Assembly: GCA_043806735.1 (NCBI GenBank)
Contig: JAZDGR010000046.1
Span: 1-14,481 of the forward strand
DNA length: 14,481 bases
Reading direction: 5' to 3'
DNA from: QYOJ01 sp043806735
GTDB lineage: Bacteria > Bacteroidota > Bacteroidia > Bacteroidales > FEN-979
The position numbers and the translations under genes are program-made. Every line of letters starts with the position of its first letter. Position 1 is the stretch's first letter. Below are positions 1 through 5,195 of the stretch, piece after piece. The notes beneath the pieces were generated by a model. It was not told the origin of the DNA. It did no database searches and saw nothing but the letters and a program-made list of their open reading frames with translations.

Positions 1-102
1 TCCCTTATAAATCAAAAAATCTGGGATTTGTCCTGTTCCCGAAACTTTCTGAATCATTAAAGTCAGCGTAATTATTGTTGTTATTAGTCGAAGTACTTTC
101 AT
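1..102 (-). CDS. Secreted small protein, N-terminal part only
   Basis: Only the first 34 codons lie in the window; the gene continues past the left edge. The ATG at 102-100 opens a frame that begins MKVLRLITTIITLTLMI, a basic start followed by a hydrophobic core that reads as a signal peptide, and then TGQIPDFLIYKG. Short Bacteroidota secreted proteins with a Q-I-P-D-x-L-I-Y-x-G stretch right after the signal peptide are familiar to me, but I cannot name a function. A four-codon mini-frame (ATG AAC AAA TGA, 110-99) overlaps the start and could couple or dampen initiation. Seen: frame, signal-like segment. Inferred: export. It lies 45 nt downstream of the 80-codon minus-strand frame, with an attC-like element between them. 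Confidence 0.55.
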   Translation of the reverse strand, partial: MKVLRLITTIITLTLMIQKVSGTGQIPDFLIYKG

Positions 103-127
103 TTGTTCATAGTTGTCTGTCTTTTTA

Positions 128-152
128 GCATGCCCGCTAACATTTGGCTATA
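128..152 (-). repeat. attC-like / dispersed repeat element at a gene end
   Basis: Read on the minus strand, the segment runs TATAGCCAAATGTTAGCGGG followed by CATGC. The TAG stop of the 80-codon frame lies inside it. From memory, near-identical strings (ATAGCCAAACGTTAGCGGGCA) recur at gene ends in accessory regions of Bacteroidota, and the GTTAGC end resembles the distal half of an integron attC site. The matching proximal half is not visible in this window and no integrase is present, so recombination activity is not shown. Confidence 0.3.
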
Positions 153-390
153 CGCATATTGTTGATATTTCTGCCTTAGTTTTAGGTTGAATTGACCCAT
201 TTATTGAATTTATCTCGTAAAAACCGGAGATAACACTATAAAATGACCGGACATTTGTACTATATGCCTTATTAGGTTTATCTCTGAAATTTGCAGGGTA
301 AATCCATTCGATTTGTTTCATAACTGGATAATGAATACATGAAACCATCCTATTCATTTCAGAAACCATACCCGGATTTTTATAAAACAA
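148..390 (-). CDS. Hypothetical 80-codon protein, unknown function
   Basis: The frame is open from a TGA at 411-409 down to the TAG at 150-148. The nearest start at 390 is TTG; an ATG lies seven codons further in (the M of GMVSEM). No family is recognised. The protein is polar and mildly basic, rich in Ser, Asn, Ile and Tyr, with no membrane segment or signal peptide. Base composition is AT-rich like its small-gene neighbours and unlike the genes right of 980. It could be a cassette-type accessory gene or a degraded remnant of a longer one. The case for coding is only moderate: the length is modest and the start codon is weak. Confidence 0.35.
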   Translation of the reverse strand: MFYKNPGMVSEMNRMVSCIHYPVMKQIEWIYPANFRDKPNKAYSTNVRSFYSVISGFYEINSINGSIQPKTKAEISTICV

Positions 391-436
391 ACCTACACAG
401 TTTACTGTTCATATCAAAATGTTTTGAATCTTTTTA

Positions 437-559
437 TTATACATCCAACTTGTCCATCGGATTCACAATCTGAATATAAATCCTTTCGTCGTGATAAATG
501 AATTCATTCATTTTCTCTGACTCGTCGAGATAAATTCTTACCATTTTACAATTTTCCAT
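437..559 (-). CDS. Possible 40-aa protein, unknown
   Basis: An ATG at 559-557 opens a 40-codon frame ending at TAA (439-437). It begins MENCKMVRIYLDESEKMNEF and ends IVNPMDKLDV. The alternation of hydrophobic and charged residues (VRIYLDE, ERIYIQIVN) suggests a small beta-rich or alpha/beta protein rather than random sequence. It is too short for a domain assignment. It lies 47 nt upstream of the 80-codon frame on the same strand. No clear ribosome binding site is seen, which is normal for this phylum. Confidence 0.3.
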   Translation of the reverse strand: MENCKMVRIYLDESEKMNEFIYHDERIYIQIVNPMDKLDV

Positions 560-781
560 TTGGTTTAGGTTCGGTTTAGCTTTCGTTTTGGTTTTTCAGG
601 GTGTGATCCTTACAGGTTTTGGACTAAAGTGCTGCTTCCATGATCCCCTTAACCCGTCAGCTAAAGCAGTGAGCCACAAACGATGGGAACCAGGAACTAA
701 TGTACAAGCGTTCTATCTTGACATTCGTTGATAGTGTTTGAAACGCGCCCGAGTATTCGTGATGGCCAGGGCCGAGCGTAA

Positions 782-804
782 AAAAATGTCCTGTGGACAT
801 TTTT
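782..804. repeat. Perfect 10-bp inverted repeat, 3-nt loop
   Basis: AAAAATGTCC (782-791) and GGACATTTTT (795-804) are perfect reverse complements around the loop TGT. The right arm ends in five T, so it could act as a small terminator, but no gene ends just before it. It is flanked by GAGCG on the left and GCGAAGG on the right, which suggests a hairpin inserted in, or forming part of, a longer repeat. Confidence 0.75.
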
Positions 805-843
805 AGCGAAGGAGCCAGTCTGTAAGGGAGGCGTGGTGTGAGA

Positions 844-870
844 CCTGCCTGCGTGACGCAGTCAGGCAGG
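844..870. repeat. Nested GC-rich inverted repeats
   Basis: CCTGCCTG (844-851) pairs with CAGGCAGG (863-870). Inside, CTGCGT (849-854) pairs with ACGCAG (856-861) around a single G. The two pairings overlap by three bases, so they are alternatives, or they form a stem with a bulge of four bases on the right side. There is no T tract, so this is not an ordinary terminator. It lies about 40 nt from the first hairpin and is probably part of the same repeat unit. Confidence 0.65.
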
Positions 871-979
871 GGTGCAGAGTTTATCCCGCGAATAGCAAGA
901 GTCCCCCTTACTGCTGGCGCTTTCGCGTGGCTCTCGTCCGTGAAGTATGTTAGGAGATTCGTTAAAGTGATTGATCAGA

Positions 980-1798
980 TCAGCTTACCTTTTTGAGGTT
1001 GGCAAGGGCGTTGGCAAACTCCAGGTAGTCATAAAATCCGGATGCGTTGCGGAACGACTCTATCACAAGCTGATCAATCCCGGAAATAATCCCACCATAA
1101 ATTTTCACCTGACCGAGAAAAACCAGCGAACGCAATACATGATTTCCCACCATGCCATTGGCAAAGACAAGGATGGTGCATTGATCGGCAATAGCTTTTT
1201 CAATTTCAACGTAGTAATGTTTGATTGGAAAATCTTTTCTGAGCATGCTGACAATCGTTTCTGCGTCCATATGTGTTTGGTCTATTTGTTGATTTTTCCC
1301 CATCGCTTCGGGTCTTGCCCCAGAGGTCACCCCGACCTTCAACGGAAGGTTCAGCAACCGGAGCAGTTCAATCGCCTCCCTGATCAGCTCGATCTTCTGA
1401 TCGATCGTCCATCCCTGGGCGTTTGAAATGGCGCAAGGGATAAAAATCCTGCCCAGGTTATCTTTTACCAACGCCAGATCTTTGATCTCTTCCGGGCGAT
1501 AATGAAAATGGTCAACGATCATGGTTCGAAGTGCCGTCGCACTAGCTTGTCCGCGGACAATCGCGTCAATATCTCCGGATTTCAATGCCGCTACCATTGA
1601 CTCCTCTGGTGTTTCCGTGGGGATGGATTTGATCGGGTTAACTTCCTGTCCAAAGGCGATCACCTCACAGAATTCCTGAGCCCGGCACAACGAATTCAGG
1701 ATGGCTTCATCAGGATTGATAATTCCAATGCCGATCCGATGTTTGCCGGAAGCCGCTTTTTCATGGATAAACCGGTCGAATGCTGTTTCAGTGTTCAT
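980..1798 (-). CDS. MtxX-like (methanogen marker 4) phosphate-acyltransferase-fold protein
   Basis: A 272-aa protein starting at ATG 1798. It resembles the MtxX / methanogenesis marker protein 4 family, whose members share the phosphate acetyl/butyryltransferase fold. Visible landmarks are an N-terminal VGI-type strand (RIGIGIINPDE, 21-31), GDIDAIVRGQASATAL (75-90) in the place of the family's D-A-x-V-R-G loop, KVGVTSGARPEAMGKNQQID (154-173), and ANGMVGNHVLRSLVFLGQ (213-230), matching the family's G-N-x-x-x-R-T-L-V stretch. The reaction is unknown; an acyl-phosphate or acyl-CoA substrate is inference from the fold. The start lies 4 nt after the stop of the preceding minus-strand gene, so the two are almost certainly co-translated. 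Alternative: a divergent phosphotransacetylase, although the length fits MtxX better. The reading frame is intact, unlike its upstream partner. Confidence 0.6.
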   Translation of the reverse strand: MNTETAFDRFIHEKAASGKHRIGIGIINPDEAILNSLCRAQEFCEVIAFGQEVNPIKSIPTETPEESMVAALKSGDIDAIVRGQASATALRTMIVDHFHYRPEEIKDLALVKDNLGRIFIPCAISNAQGWTIDQKIELIREAIELLRLLNLPLKVGVTSGARPEAMGKNQQIDQTHMDAETIVSMLRKDFPIKHYYVEIEKAIADQCTILVFANGMVGNHVLRSLVFLGQVKIYGGIISGIDQLVIESFRNASGFYDYLEFANALANLKKVS

Positions 1799-1802
1799 CT
1801 GG

Positions 1803-2528
1803 TTACTGATTTAATGTAGTTATCGGTCTGCATTGAAGGATGTACCATTTTCCGTCCTTCCTGGCCCATTCAATATCGCAGGGATAAGTAAAAAAAGCTT
1901 CGATGTGAATGATAAGATCAGCCAATTCACGGATCTGCGGTGGACTAAGCTTTGGCGCATCTGATTCGCTATCCGGGATTTCCTTCCAGGTACTTCCACC
2001 CGATTGGTTCAGAAAAACGCCTTTGAGCTGCTGCGACGGATAGGTTTCCAGGATATGCCTGTCGCTTTTTCTGAGGATATAGGTGTCGGGGGTGATCGCT
2101 CCTGAAACAACTGCTTCTCCCAGTCCGAACCCGGCTTCGATGATCATTTGGTCAGGATCCTGAGTGACCGGATGAACCGAGAAAGCCACCCCGGCCACTT
2201 CGCTGGCAATCATCTCCTGCACCACAACGGCCACGGAGATATCTGCAGTCATCAGGTCGTTTTGGAAGCGATAGGCCAGGGCCCGGTCTTCGGCATTGGC
2301 GCTGGAACGGACAGCGACCAGTGGGGCGTTGAGTTGATCAAAATGAGCATAAATAGTACCGGCGATCTCATCCGGTATTTTCTCCTGCATGATCCAACCG
2401 GTAACATGTTCCGAAACGTTGGTCAGCGCAACGATGTCGCCTCCGTTCAATGGCTGAAGAAGGGATGCGATACGGGTATCCAATCCGCTCCCACGGAGAA
2501 ATTGATCATAGCACTGCGTAAGGATCAC
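1803..2528 (-). CDS. PEP/pyruvate-binding ATP-grasp domain (PPDK_N), 3' part of a damaged gene
   Basis: A 241-aa frame from GTG 2528. It carries the pyruvate phosphate dikinase / PEP synthase nucleotide-binding domain: VAVRSSANAED (71-81), VVVQEMIASEVAGVAFSVHP (101-120), EAGFGLGEAVVSGAITPDTY (131-150) and DIEWARKDGKWYILQCRPIT (218-237). The frame stays open upstream of the GTG and encodes GGANLGVLFNHGIPVPDGFV, the usual first motif of this domain, with no normal start codon, so the GTG is not a natural N-terminus. After VRSSANAED the usual SFAGQ-x-x-x-F-L-N-V segment is missing: the sequence jumps to RALAYR, so about 36 residues are absent compared with E. coli PpsA. No phosphohistidine swivel domain and no PEP-binding barrel follow; the protein ends right after the ATP-grasp domain. 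Activity is doubtful. Confidence 0.75.
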   Translation of the reverse strand: MILTQCYDQFLRGSGLDTRIASLLQPLNGGDIVALTNVSEHVTGWIMQEKIPDEIAGTIYAHFDQLNAPLVAVRSSANAEDRALAYRFQNDLMTADISVAVVVQEMIASEVAGVAFSVHPVTQDPDQMIIEAGFGLGEAVVSGAITPDTYILRKSDRHILETYPSQQLKGVFLNQSGGSTWKEIPDSESDAPKLSPPQIRELADLIIHIEAFFTYPCDIEWARKDGKWYILQCRPITTLNQ

Positions 2529-2595
2529 AAATCCGTCGGGAACCGGTATGCCATGGTTGAACAGGACTCCGAGGTTCGCTCCGCCTCTTTCTGCT

Positions 2596-3447
2596 TTAAC
2601 AGGTCGCCGGTAAGCAGGAAGAATTTATTGTCGTCAAGCAGCAAAGCGCTTCGAAGAATTTCTCGGTGCGGTAGTTTCTGAACCAGACAAACTCTTTGAG
2701 CAGGTTAATGGTTTCCAGCTCTCCGGAAGTAAAATGGAAACCAGATAGCAGCGAATGCTCAAGACCCATCTCGTCAAGACTTCTCTCGTTCAAACTGGTC
2801 CGGAAGAAGTCAAAAGAGTATCCTTCCGAAAAGAGATCACGGTATCCGAGGTAAGAATATTTCTGCCAATGCTGCTTCAACGCGGCTTCTCGGTCAAACG
2901 AGGGAGTATTTATATGGTTTTTGATCTTTTTTAACTCGATCAGCTCCTCCTCCGGACCGTTGTTTTTTACCGGGACCGATACCTCCAGCAATCTGTCGTT
3001 CATGTCTGCATCAGAGACTCCGTGTTGTTTCAGGATGGCGATAGCCTTTTTTTCGATGAGCATACTCAACGGATGGGTGATTGGGATAAAAACCATCAGA
3101 TTTTGCAACAACTTGGCCGATCGCCAGAATATCTCCTCCAGGGATAGACGATCATTCCCGTTCAGGTTTATCCCCCGGCAGAAGTGAATCAATTTCTCGC
3201 CTGCAGTATGCCCATGTTTTGTAAACCTCATAAATATATCCGGATCATCGTTCCAGTGAGAGGCAATGATCTCTTCGAACCAATCCATATCAAACCATGC
3301 ATCATGTTCGATGAATTCAAAATTGCTGACATAGGTGTCGAATCCGGTGAACCGGGAAAACAACTTCTTATCGTTCCAGGCATGCATGAACATGTCGCTT
3401 GCCAGCAGCGATAGGTTTCGTTTCATTAGTTTTACAAAGTGTGCCAT
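2596..3447 (-). CDS. Helical domain of PEP-utilising enzyme type, 5' part of a damaged gene
   Basis: A 283-aa frame from ATG 3447. The stretch from about 160 to 263 (KNNGPEEELIELKK; HWQKYSYLGYRDLFSEGYS; LLKEFVWFRNYRTE) resembles the helical segment of rifampin-phosphotransferase-like and other PEP-utilising proteins, which usually lies between the ATP-grasp and swivel domains. The N-terminal 150 residues are acidic and aromatic-rich and are not recognised. The last 20 residues (from FFEALCC on) are out of frame: shifting one base restores RSALLLDDNKFFLLTG. So the true product probably continued into the ATP-grasp domain downstream. That order, helical part before ATP-grasp, is the reverse of the usual one. 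It diverges from the sigma-factor gene at 3574, with 126 nt between them and no clear TAnnTTTG box for either. Confidence 0.6.
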   Translation of the reverse strand: MAHFVKLMKRNLSLLASDMFMHAWNDKKLFSRFTGFDTYVSNFEFIEHDAWFDMDWFEEIIASHWNDDPDIFMRFTKHGHTAGEKLIHFCRGINLNGNDRLSLEEIFWRSAKLLQNLMVFIPITHPLSMLIEKKAIAILKQHGVSDADMNDRLLEVSVPVKNNGPEEELIELKKIKNHINTPSFDREAALKQHWQKYSYLGYRDLFSEGYSFDFFRTSLNERSLDEMGLEHSLLSGFHFTSGELETINLLKEFVWFRNYRTEKFFEALCCLTTINSSCLPATC

Positions 3448-3573
3448 AGGCGCATTATAAATTTGCCTTTAAAATTACTGAATCGTACCGATTTTTAACT
3501 GGCAAGAAATTTCAGTAAATTTCCAGCAAGTTTTAGTAGTTTATATCGTCCAATTTAATAAATCCCCGGAGTT

Positions 3574-4140
3574 TTGACTAATAACGAGCTGATTAACCGC
3601 CTTCAGCACAAGGATCAATCCGCCTATGTCGAGCTGATCTCGGCCTTCCAGGATCATGTGGTCAACACCTGTTATGGCTTTGTCCAATCGGAAGAAGATG
3701 CCCGGGATGTCGCGCAGGAGGTCTTCGTGGAGGTGTTCCTCTCGATCCGCCATTTCAGGGCAGATGCCAGTCTAGGCACCTGGATCTATCGCATTGCCAT
3801 AAACAAATCGCTGGATTTCATCCGGAAAAAAAATCGGAAGAAGAGAATGGCTATCCTGCTGGGATTCGCAGGGATGAATCCACAGGACCAGAAGAGGTTG
3901 GCGACGAACGTCGAGACACCATCTGCACTGCTGGAACAGAAAGAACGCAGGGATTTGCTGAACACAGCCATTAAAAAACTTCCGGAAAATCAGCGTGTCG
4001 CATGGACTTTACATAAGATTGAGCAAATATCTTACTCGGAAATCGCCAACATTATGGGAACTTCGGTACCGGCTGTAGAGTCCTTGATACACAGGGCAAA
4101 GAAAAAATTATACACGGTTCTGGAAAGGATAATGGAATAG
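3574..4140 (+). CDS. ECF (sigma-70 family) RNA polymerase sigma factor
   Basis: A 188-aa ECF sigma factor. Region 2 spans about 12-90: YVELISAFQDHVVNTCYGFV, then the acidic EEDARDVAQEVFVEVF helix and the GTWIYRIAINKSLDFIR helix that binds the -10 element. A basic linker with KKNRKKR follows. Region 4 spans about 128-182: LPENQRVAWTLHKIEQISYS, then EIANIMGTSVPAVESLIHRA, the helix-turn-helix for -35 recognition. The start is TTG 3574; a stop at 3559 and the lack of an in-frame ATG upstream support it, and GGAG lies just before, though only 2 nt away. A TTG start would lower expression. Two small membrane or periplasmic genes follow directly, as in anti-sigma/sensor operons, so the factor is probably held at the membrane until an envelope signal arrives (inference). 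Confidence 0.93.
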   Translation: MTNNELINRLQHKDQSAYVELISAFQDHVVNTCYGFVQSEEDARDVAQEVFVEVFLSIRHFRADASLGTWIYRIAINKSLDFIRKKNRKKRMAILLGFAGMNPQDQKRLATNVETPSALLEQKERRDLLNTAIKKLPENQRVAWTLHKIEQISYSEIANIMGTSVPAVESLIHRAKKKLYTVLERIME

Positions 4141-4143
4141 AAG

Positions 4144-4239
4144 ATGAACAGGTGCAAGTTACCCGTAGAAATGACGTCAATAATAGATGACACCATAAAT
4201 CATGAAACAAATCAATCAGGAAATCTGGAATTTGATTGA
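4144..4239 (+). CDS. Possible 31-aa leader or overlapping small ORF
   Basis: An ATG three bases after the sigma-factor stop opens a 31-codon frame, MNRCKLPVEMTSIIDDTINH onward, ending TGA at 4237-4239. It overlaps the next gene by 38 nt in another frame. It may be a translational-coupling leader for the membrane protein at 4202 or chance; no membrane segment or motif is present. It is listed because it fills the 61-nt gap exactly and its ATG has a better position relative to the upstream stop than the next gene has. Confidence 0.2.
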   Translation: MNRCKLPVEMTSIIDDTINHETNQSGNLEFD

Positions 4240-4525
4240 GTATCCGGATAGAACTTCCCGGATTCTTCCCGGTGAGGGTTTTAATGAGTCGGTGCTCTGC
4301 CGCCTTGAACGACGGAAAGCCAATCAGGGAAAGCTGCAAGGCTTTGTCCGGGAAAATTCGGGCACCCTTCTGATCACCGTCGCGGTTTTTATCAATTTAG
4401 TTTCTATTGGATTCGGTTTACGTTCCATCCTCTTTACGGGAGATAAGTTGCCCTGTAGTACCCATCCGGCCACAGAAGTCTATTATATCGATCCCTCACC
4501 ATATCAGATGTATACATATTTTTAA
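4202..4525 (+). CDS. Small single-pass membrane protein, candidate anti-sigma factor (CnrY-like position)
   Basis: A 107-aa protein from ATG 4202. Residues 1-50 are polar and probably cytoplasmic (QEIWNLIEYPDRTSRILPGE; NESVLCRLERRK). One hydrophobic helix lies at about 54-73 (TLLITVAVFINLVSIGFGL), and a short tail of about 33 residues would be periplasmic. There is no HxxxCxxC zinc anti-sigma motif, so it is not a ZAS protein. Size, topology and its place between the ECF sigma gene and a membrane-anchored Spy/CpxP-like gene match CnrY-type anti-sigma factors, but no sequence similarity to CnrY is claimed. It ends 10 nt before the next gene. Alternative: an unrelated membrane protein of the same operon. 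Confidence 0.6.
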   Translation: MKQINQEIWNLIEYPDRTSRILPGEGFNESVLCRLERRKANQGKLQGFVRENSGTLLITVAVFINLVSIGFGLRSILFTGDKLPCSTHPATEVYYIDPSPYQMYTYF

Positions 4526-4535
4526 ATCAAGTAAT

Positions 4536-5045
4536 ATGGACTATTTCACAAACAAAAGAGTATTGCTCTTTTCGATTATTATCCTGGTTCTCCTGAATGT
4601 GGGAACGTTGGTGACCATCTGGTTCCTGTGGAGACCACCGAAAGAGGTCCTCATCAGGGAACTCCCTCCGCCACCGCCACCCCCACCTCCCATAAGCGTT
4701 CAGGCGGTGATGTCGACCGAATTGAACCTGACTCCCGAACAGAGCCTCCATTTTAAAAAAGCTTCCGAACGATTTATGCACCGGTCTGAAGATATCCTTC
4801 GTGTGTATCACAGGGATAAAAGAAGGATGCTGGAAGAACTGGCCATGGATCGTCCTGATTCGGTACTCCTGGGCCATCTGACAGCCGAACTAGGGAAACA
4901 GCAAACCGATCTGGAGCGTGTGATGGTAGATTACTTTTTAGAGATCCGGCACGTTTGTACCCCGAAACAACAGGCGAAACTCAAAGGGATTATCGATCAG
5001 GTACTTCACCGGATGTCACTGGCCGGGGAGGAGAGGGAGAAATAA
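4536..5045 (+). CDS. Membrane-anchored Spy/CpxP-like periplasmic sensor
   Basis: A 169-aa protein from ATG 4536. The open frame extends upstream to 4407, but that part overlaps the preceding gene, and the ATG gives the short cytoplasmic end expected here. One membrane helix (8-32, RVLLFSIIILVLLNVGTLVT onward) is followed by nine consecutive prolines (44-52), then a helical periplasmic domain of the Spy/CpxP/heavy-metal-resistance type: LNLTPEQSLHF (64-73), a long Arg/Lys/Glu-rich hairpin, and IRHVCTPKQQAKLKGIID (137-154) with the family's second C-x-P-x-Q-Q motif. His and Met residues (H72, M81, H82, H92, M98, H114) could bind metal, but no site is proven. By gene order it resembles CnrX, which senses metal and releases the anti-sigma factor. 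The proline run would need elongation factor P for smooth translation. Confidence 0.72.
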   Translation: MDYFTNKRVLLFSIIILVLLNVGTLVTIWFLWRPPKEVLIRELPPPPPPPPPISVQAVMSTELNLTPEQSLHFKKASERFMHRSEDILRVYHRDKRRMLEELAMDRPDSVLLGHLTAELGKQQTDLERVMVDYFLEIRHVCTPKQQAKLKGIIDQVLHRMSLAGEEREK

Positions 5046-5122
5046 GAGGGAAGAGGGAAGAGGAAAGAGGGAAGAGGAAAGAGGAAAGAGGAAAGAGGAA
5101 AGAGGAAAGAGGAAAGAGGGAG
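5046..5122 (+). repeat. Eleven tandem heptamers GAGGRAA; purine tract
   Basis: Eleven 7-nt units follow directly on the stop codon of the Spy-like gene: GAGGGAA and GAGGAAA variants, the last unit being GAGGGAG. Positions 5044-5125 are purine only (82 nt). The six central units are identical, which suggests recent slippage. Such tracts can form triplex DNA and often vary in copy number between strains. Confidence 0.9.
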
Positions 5123-5129
5123 GGGTTAA

Positions 5130-5168
5130 CCGGGTAAAGTAATTGCCAGAGGACTTTCTCTTACCTGG
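5130..5168. terminator. Weak hairpin between convergent genes
   Basis: CCGGGTAA (5130-5137) can pair with TTACCTGG (5161-5168): eight pairs, one of them G-U, around a 23-nt loop. It lies between the ends of the sensor operon and of gapA, where a two-way terminator is expected. There is no T tract and the loop is large, so support is weak. Confidence 0.2.
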
Positions 5169-5174
5169 CTCATG

Positions 5175-5195
5175 GCTACCTCGCTACCTCGCTAC
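5175..5195. repeat. 8-bp tandem repeat spanning the gapA stop codon
   Basis: GCTACCTC occurs twice in a row (5175-5182 and 5183-5190), followed by GCTAC. On the gapA strand this reads GTAGCGAG GTAGCGAG GTAGC, so the last residues (V-A-R) and the TAG stop of gapA are made of repeat units. A change of one unit would shift the frame at the very end only. Confidence 0.8.

Larger units (their letters stand above)
560..979. other. 420-nt non-coding, repeat-rich block
   Basis: No reading frame with coding character occurs on either strand. The block is noticeably richer in GC than positions 1-560 and holds two strong inverted repeats (782-804 and 844-870), a GGCC-AG-GGCC palindrome at 764-773, and a segment around 910-955 that I associate from memory with dispersed repeats in Bacteroidota draft genomes. 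It sits between the AT-rich small-frame cluster and the metabolic genes. It may be a mobile repeat, a structured RNA, or the scar of an insertion; the sequence alone does not decide. Confidence 0.5.
1803..3447 (-). pseudogene. Composite helical + PPDK_N gene broken by two -1 frameshifts
   Basis: Three overlapping frames read as one protein of about 550 residues. Frame 1 runs to RNYRTEK (near 2659). Continuing in a second frame gives ILRSALLLDDNKFFLLTGDL and then LKQKEA (to about 2585). A third frame then gives GANLGVLFNHGIPVPDGFVI onward. Each junction is repaired by adding one base to a short homopolymer: AAA to AAAA near 2659-2661, and GG to GGG near 2581-2585. Together with the in-frame gap near 2285 this points to gene decay or to local assembly error. 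The long frames elsewhere in the window (pyrG, yidC, the TonB receptor) are intact, which favours real decay. Confidence 0.65.

Noticed and set aside
782..804. Rho-independent terminator
   Set aside because: The hairpin ends in T residues but has an AT-rich stem base and no gene ending just before it on either strand.
844..870. CRISPR repeat or transcription-factor operator
   Set aside because: Only one copy is present, with no spacer pattern, and it is not placed in front of a gene start.
600..960. Group II intron or tRNA remnant
   Set aside because: I looked for a domain V-like hairpin, reverse transcriptase motifs and a tRNA cloverleaf and found none.
4407..4535. Longer version of the Spy-like protein starting upstream at 4407
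   Set aside because: The extension lies inside the preceding membrane-protein gene in another frame, puts a long polar stretch before the membrane helix and has no family support; ATG 4536 fits better.
4955..5137. 60-codon plus-strand frame ending in Arg/Lys/Glu repeats
   Set aside because: It is the sensor gene read in another frame followed by the heptamer repeat; the apparent charged repeat protein is only the purine tract translated.
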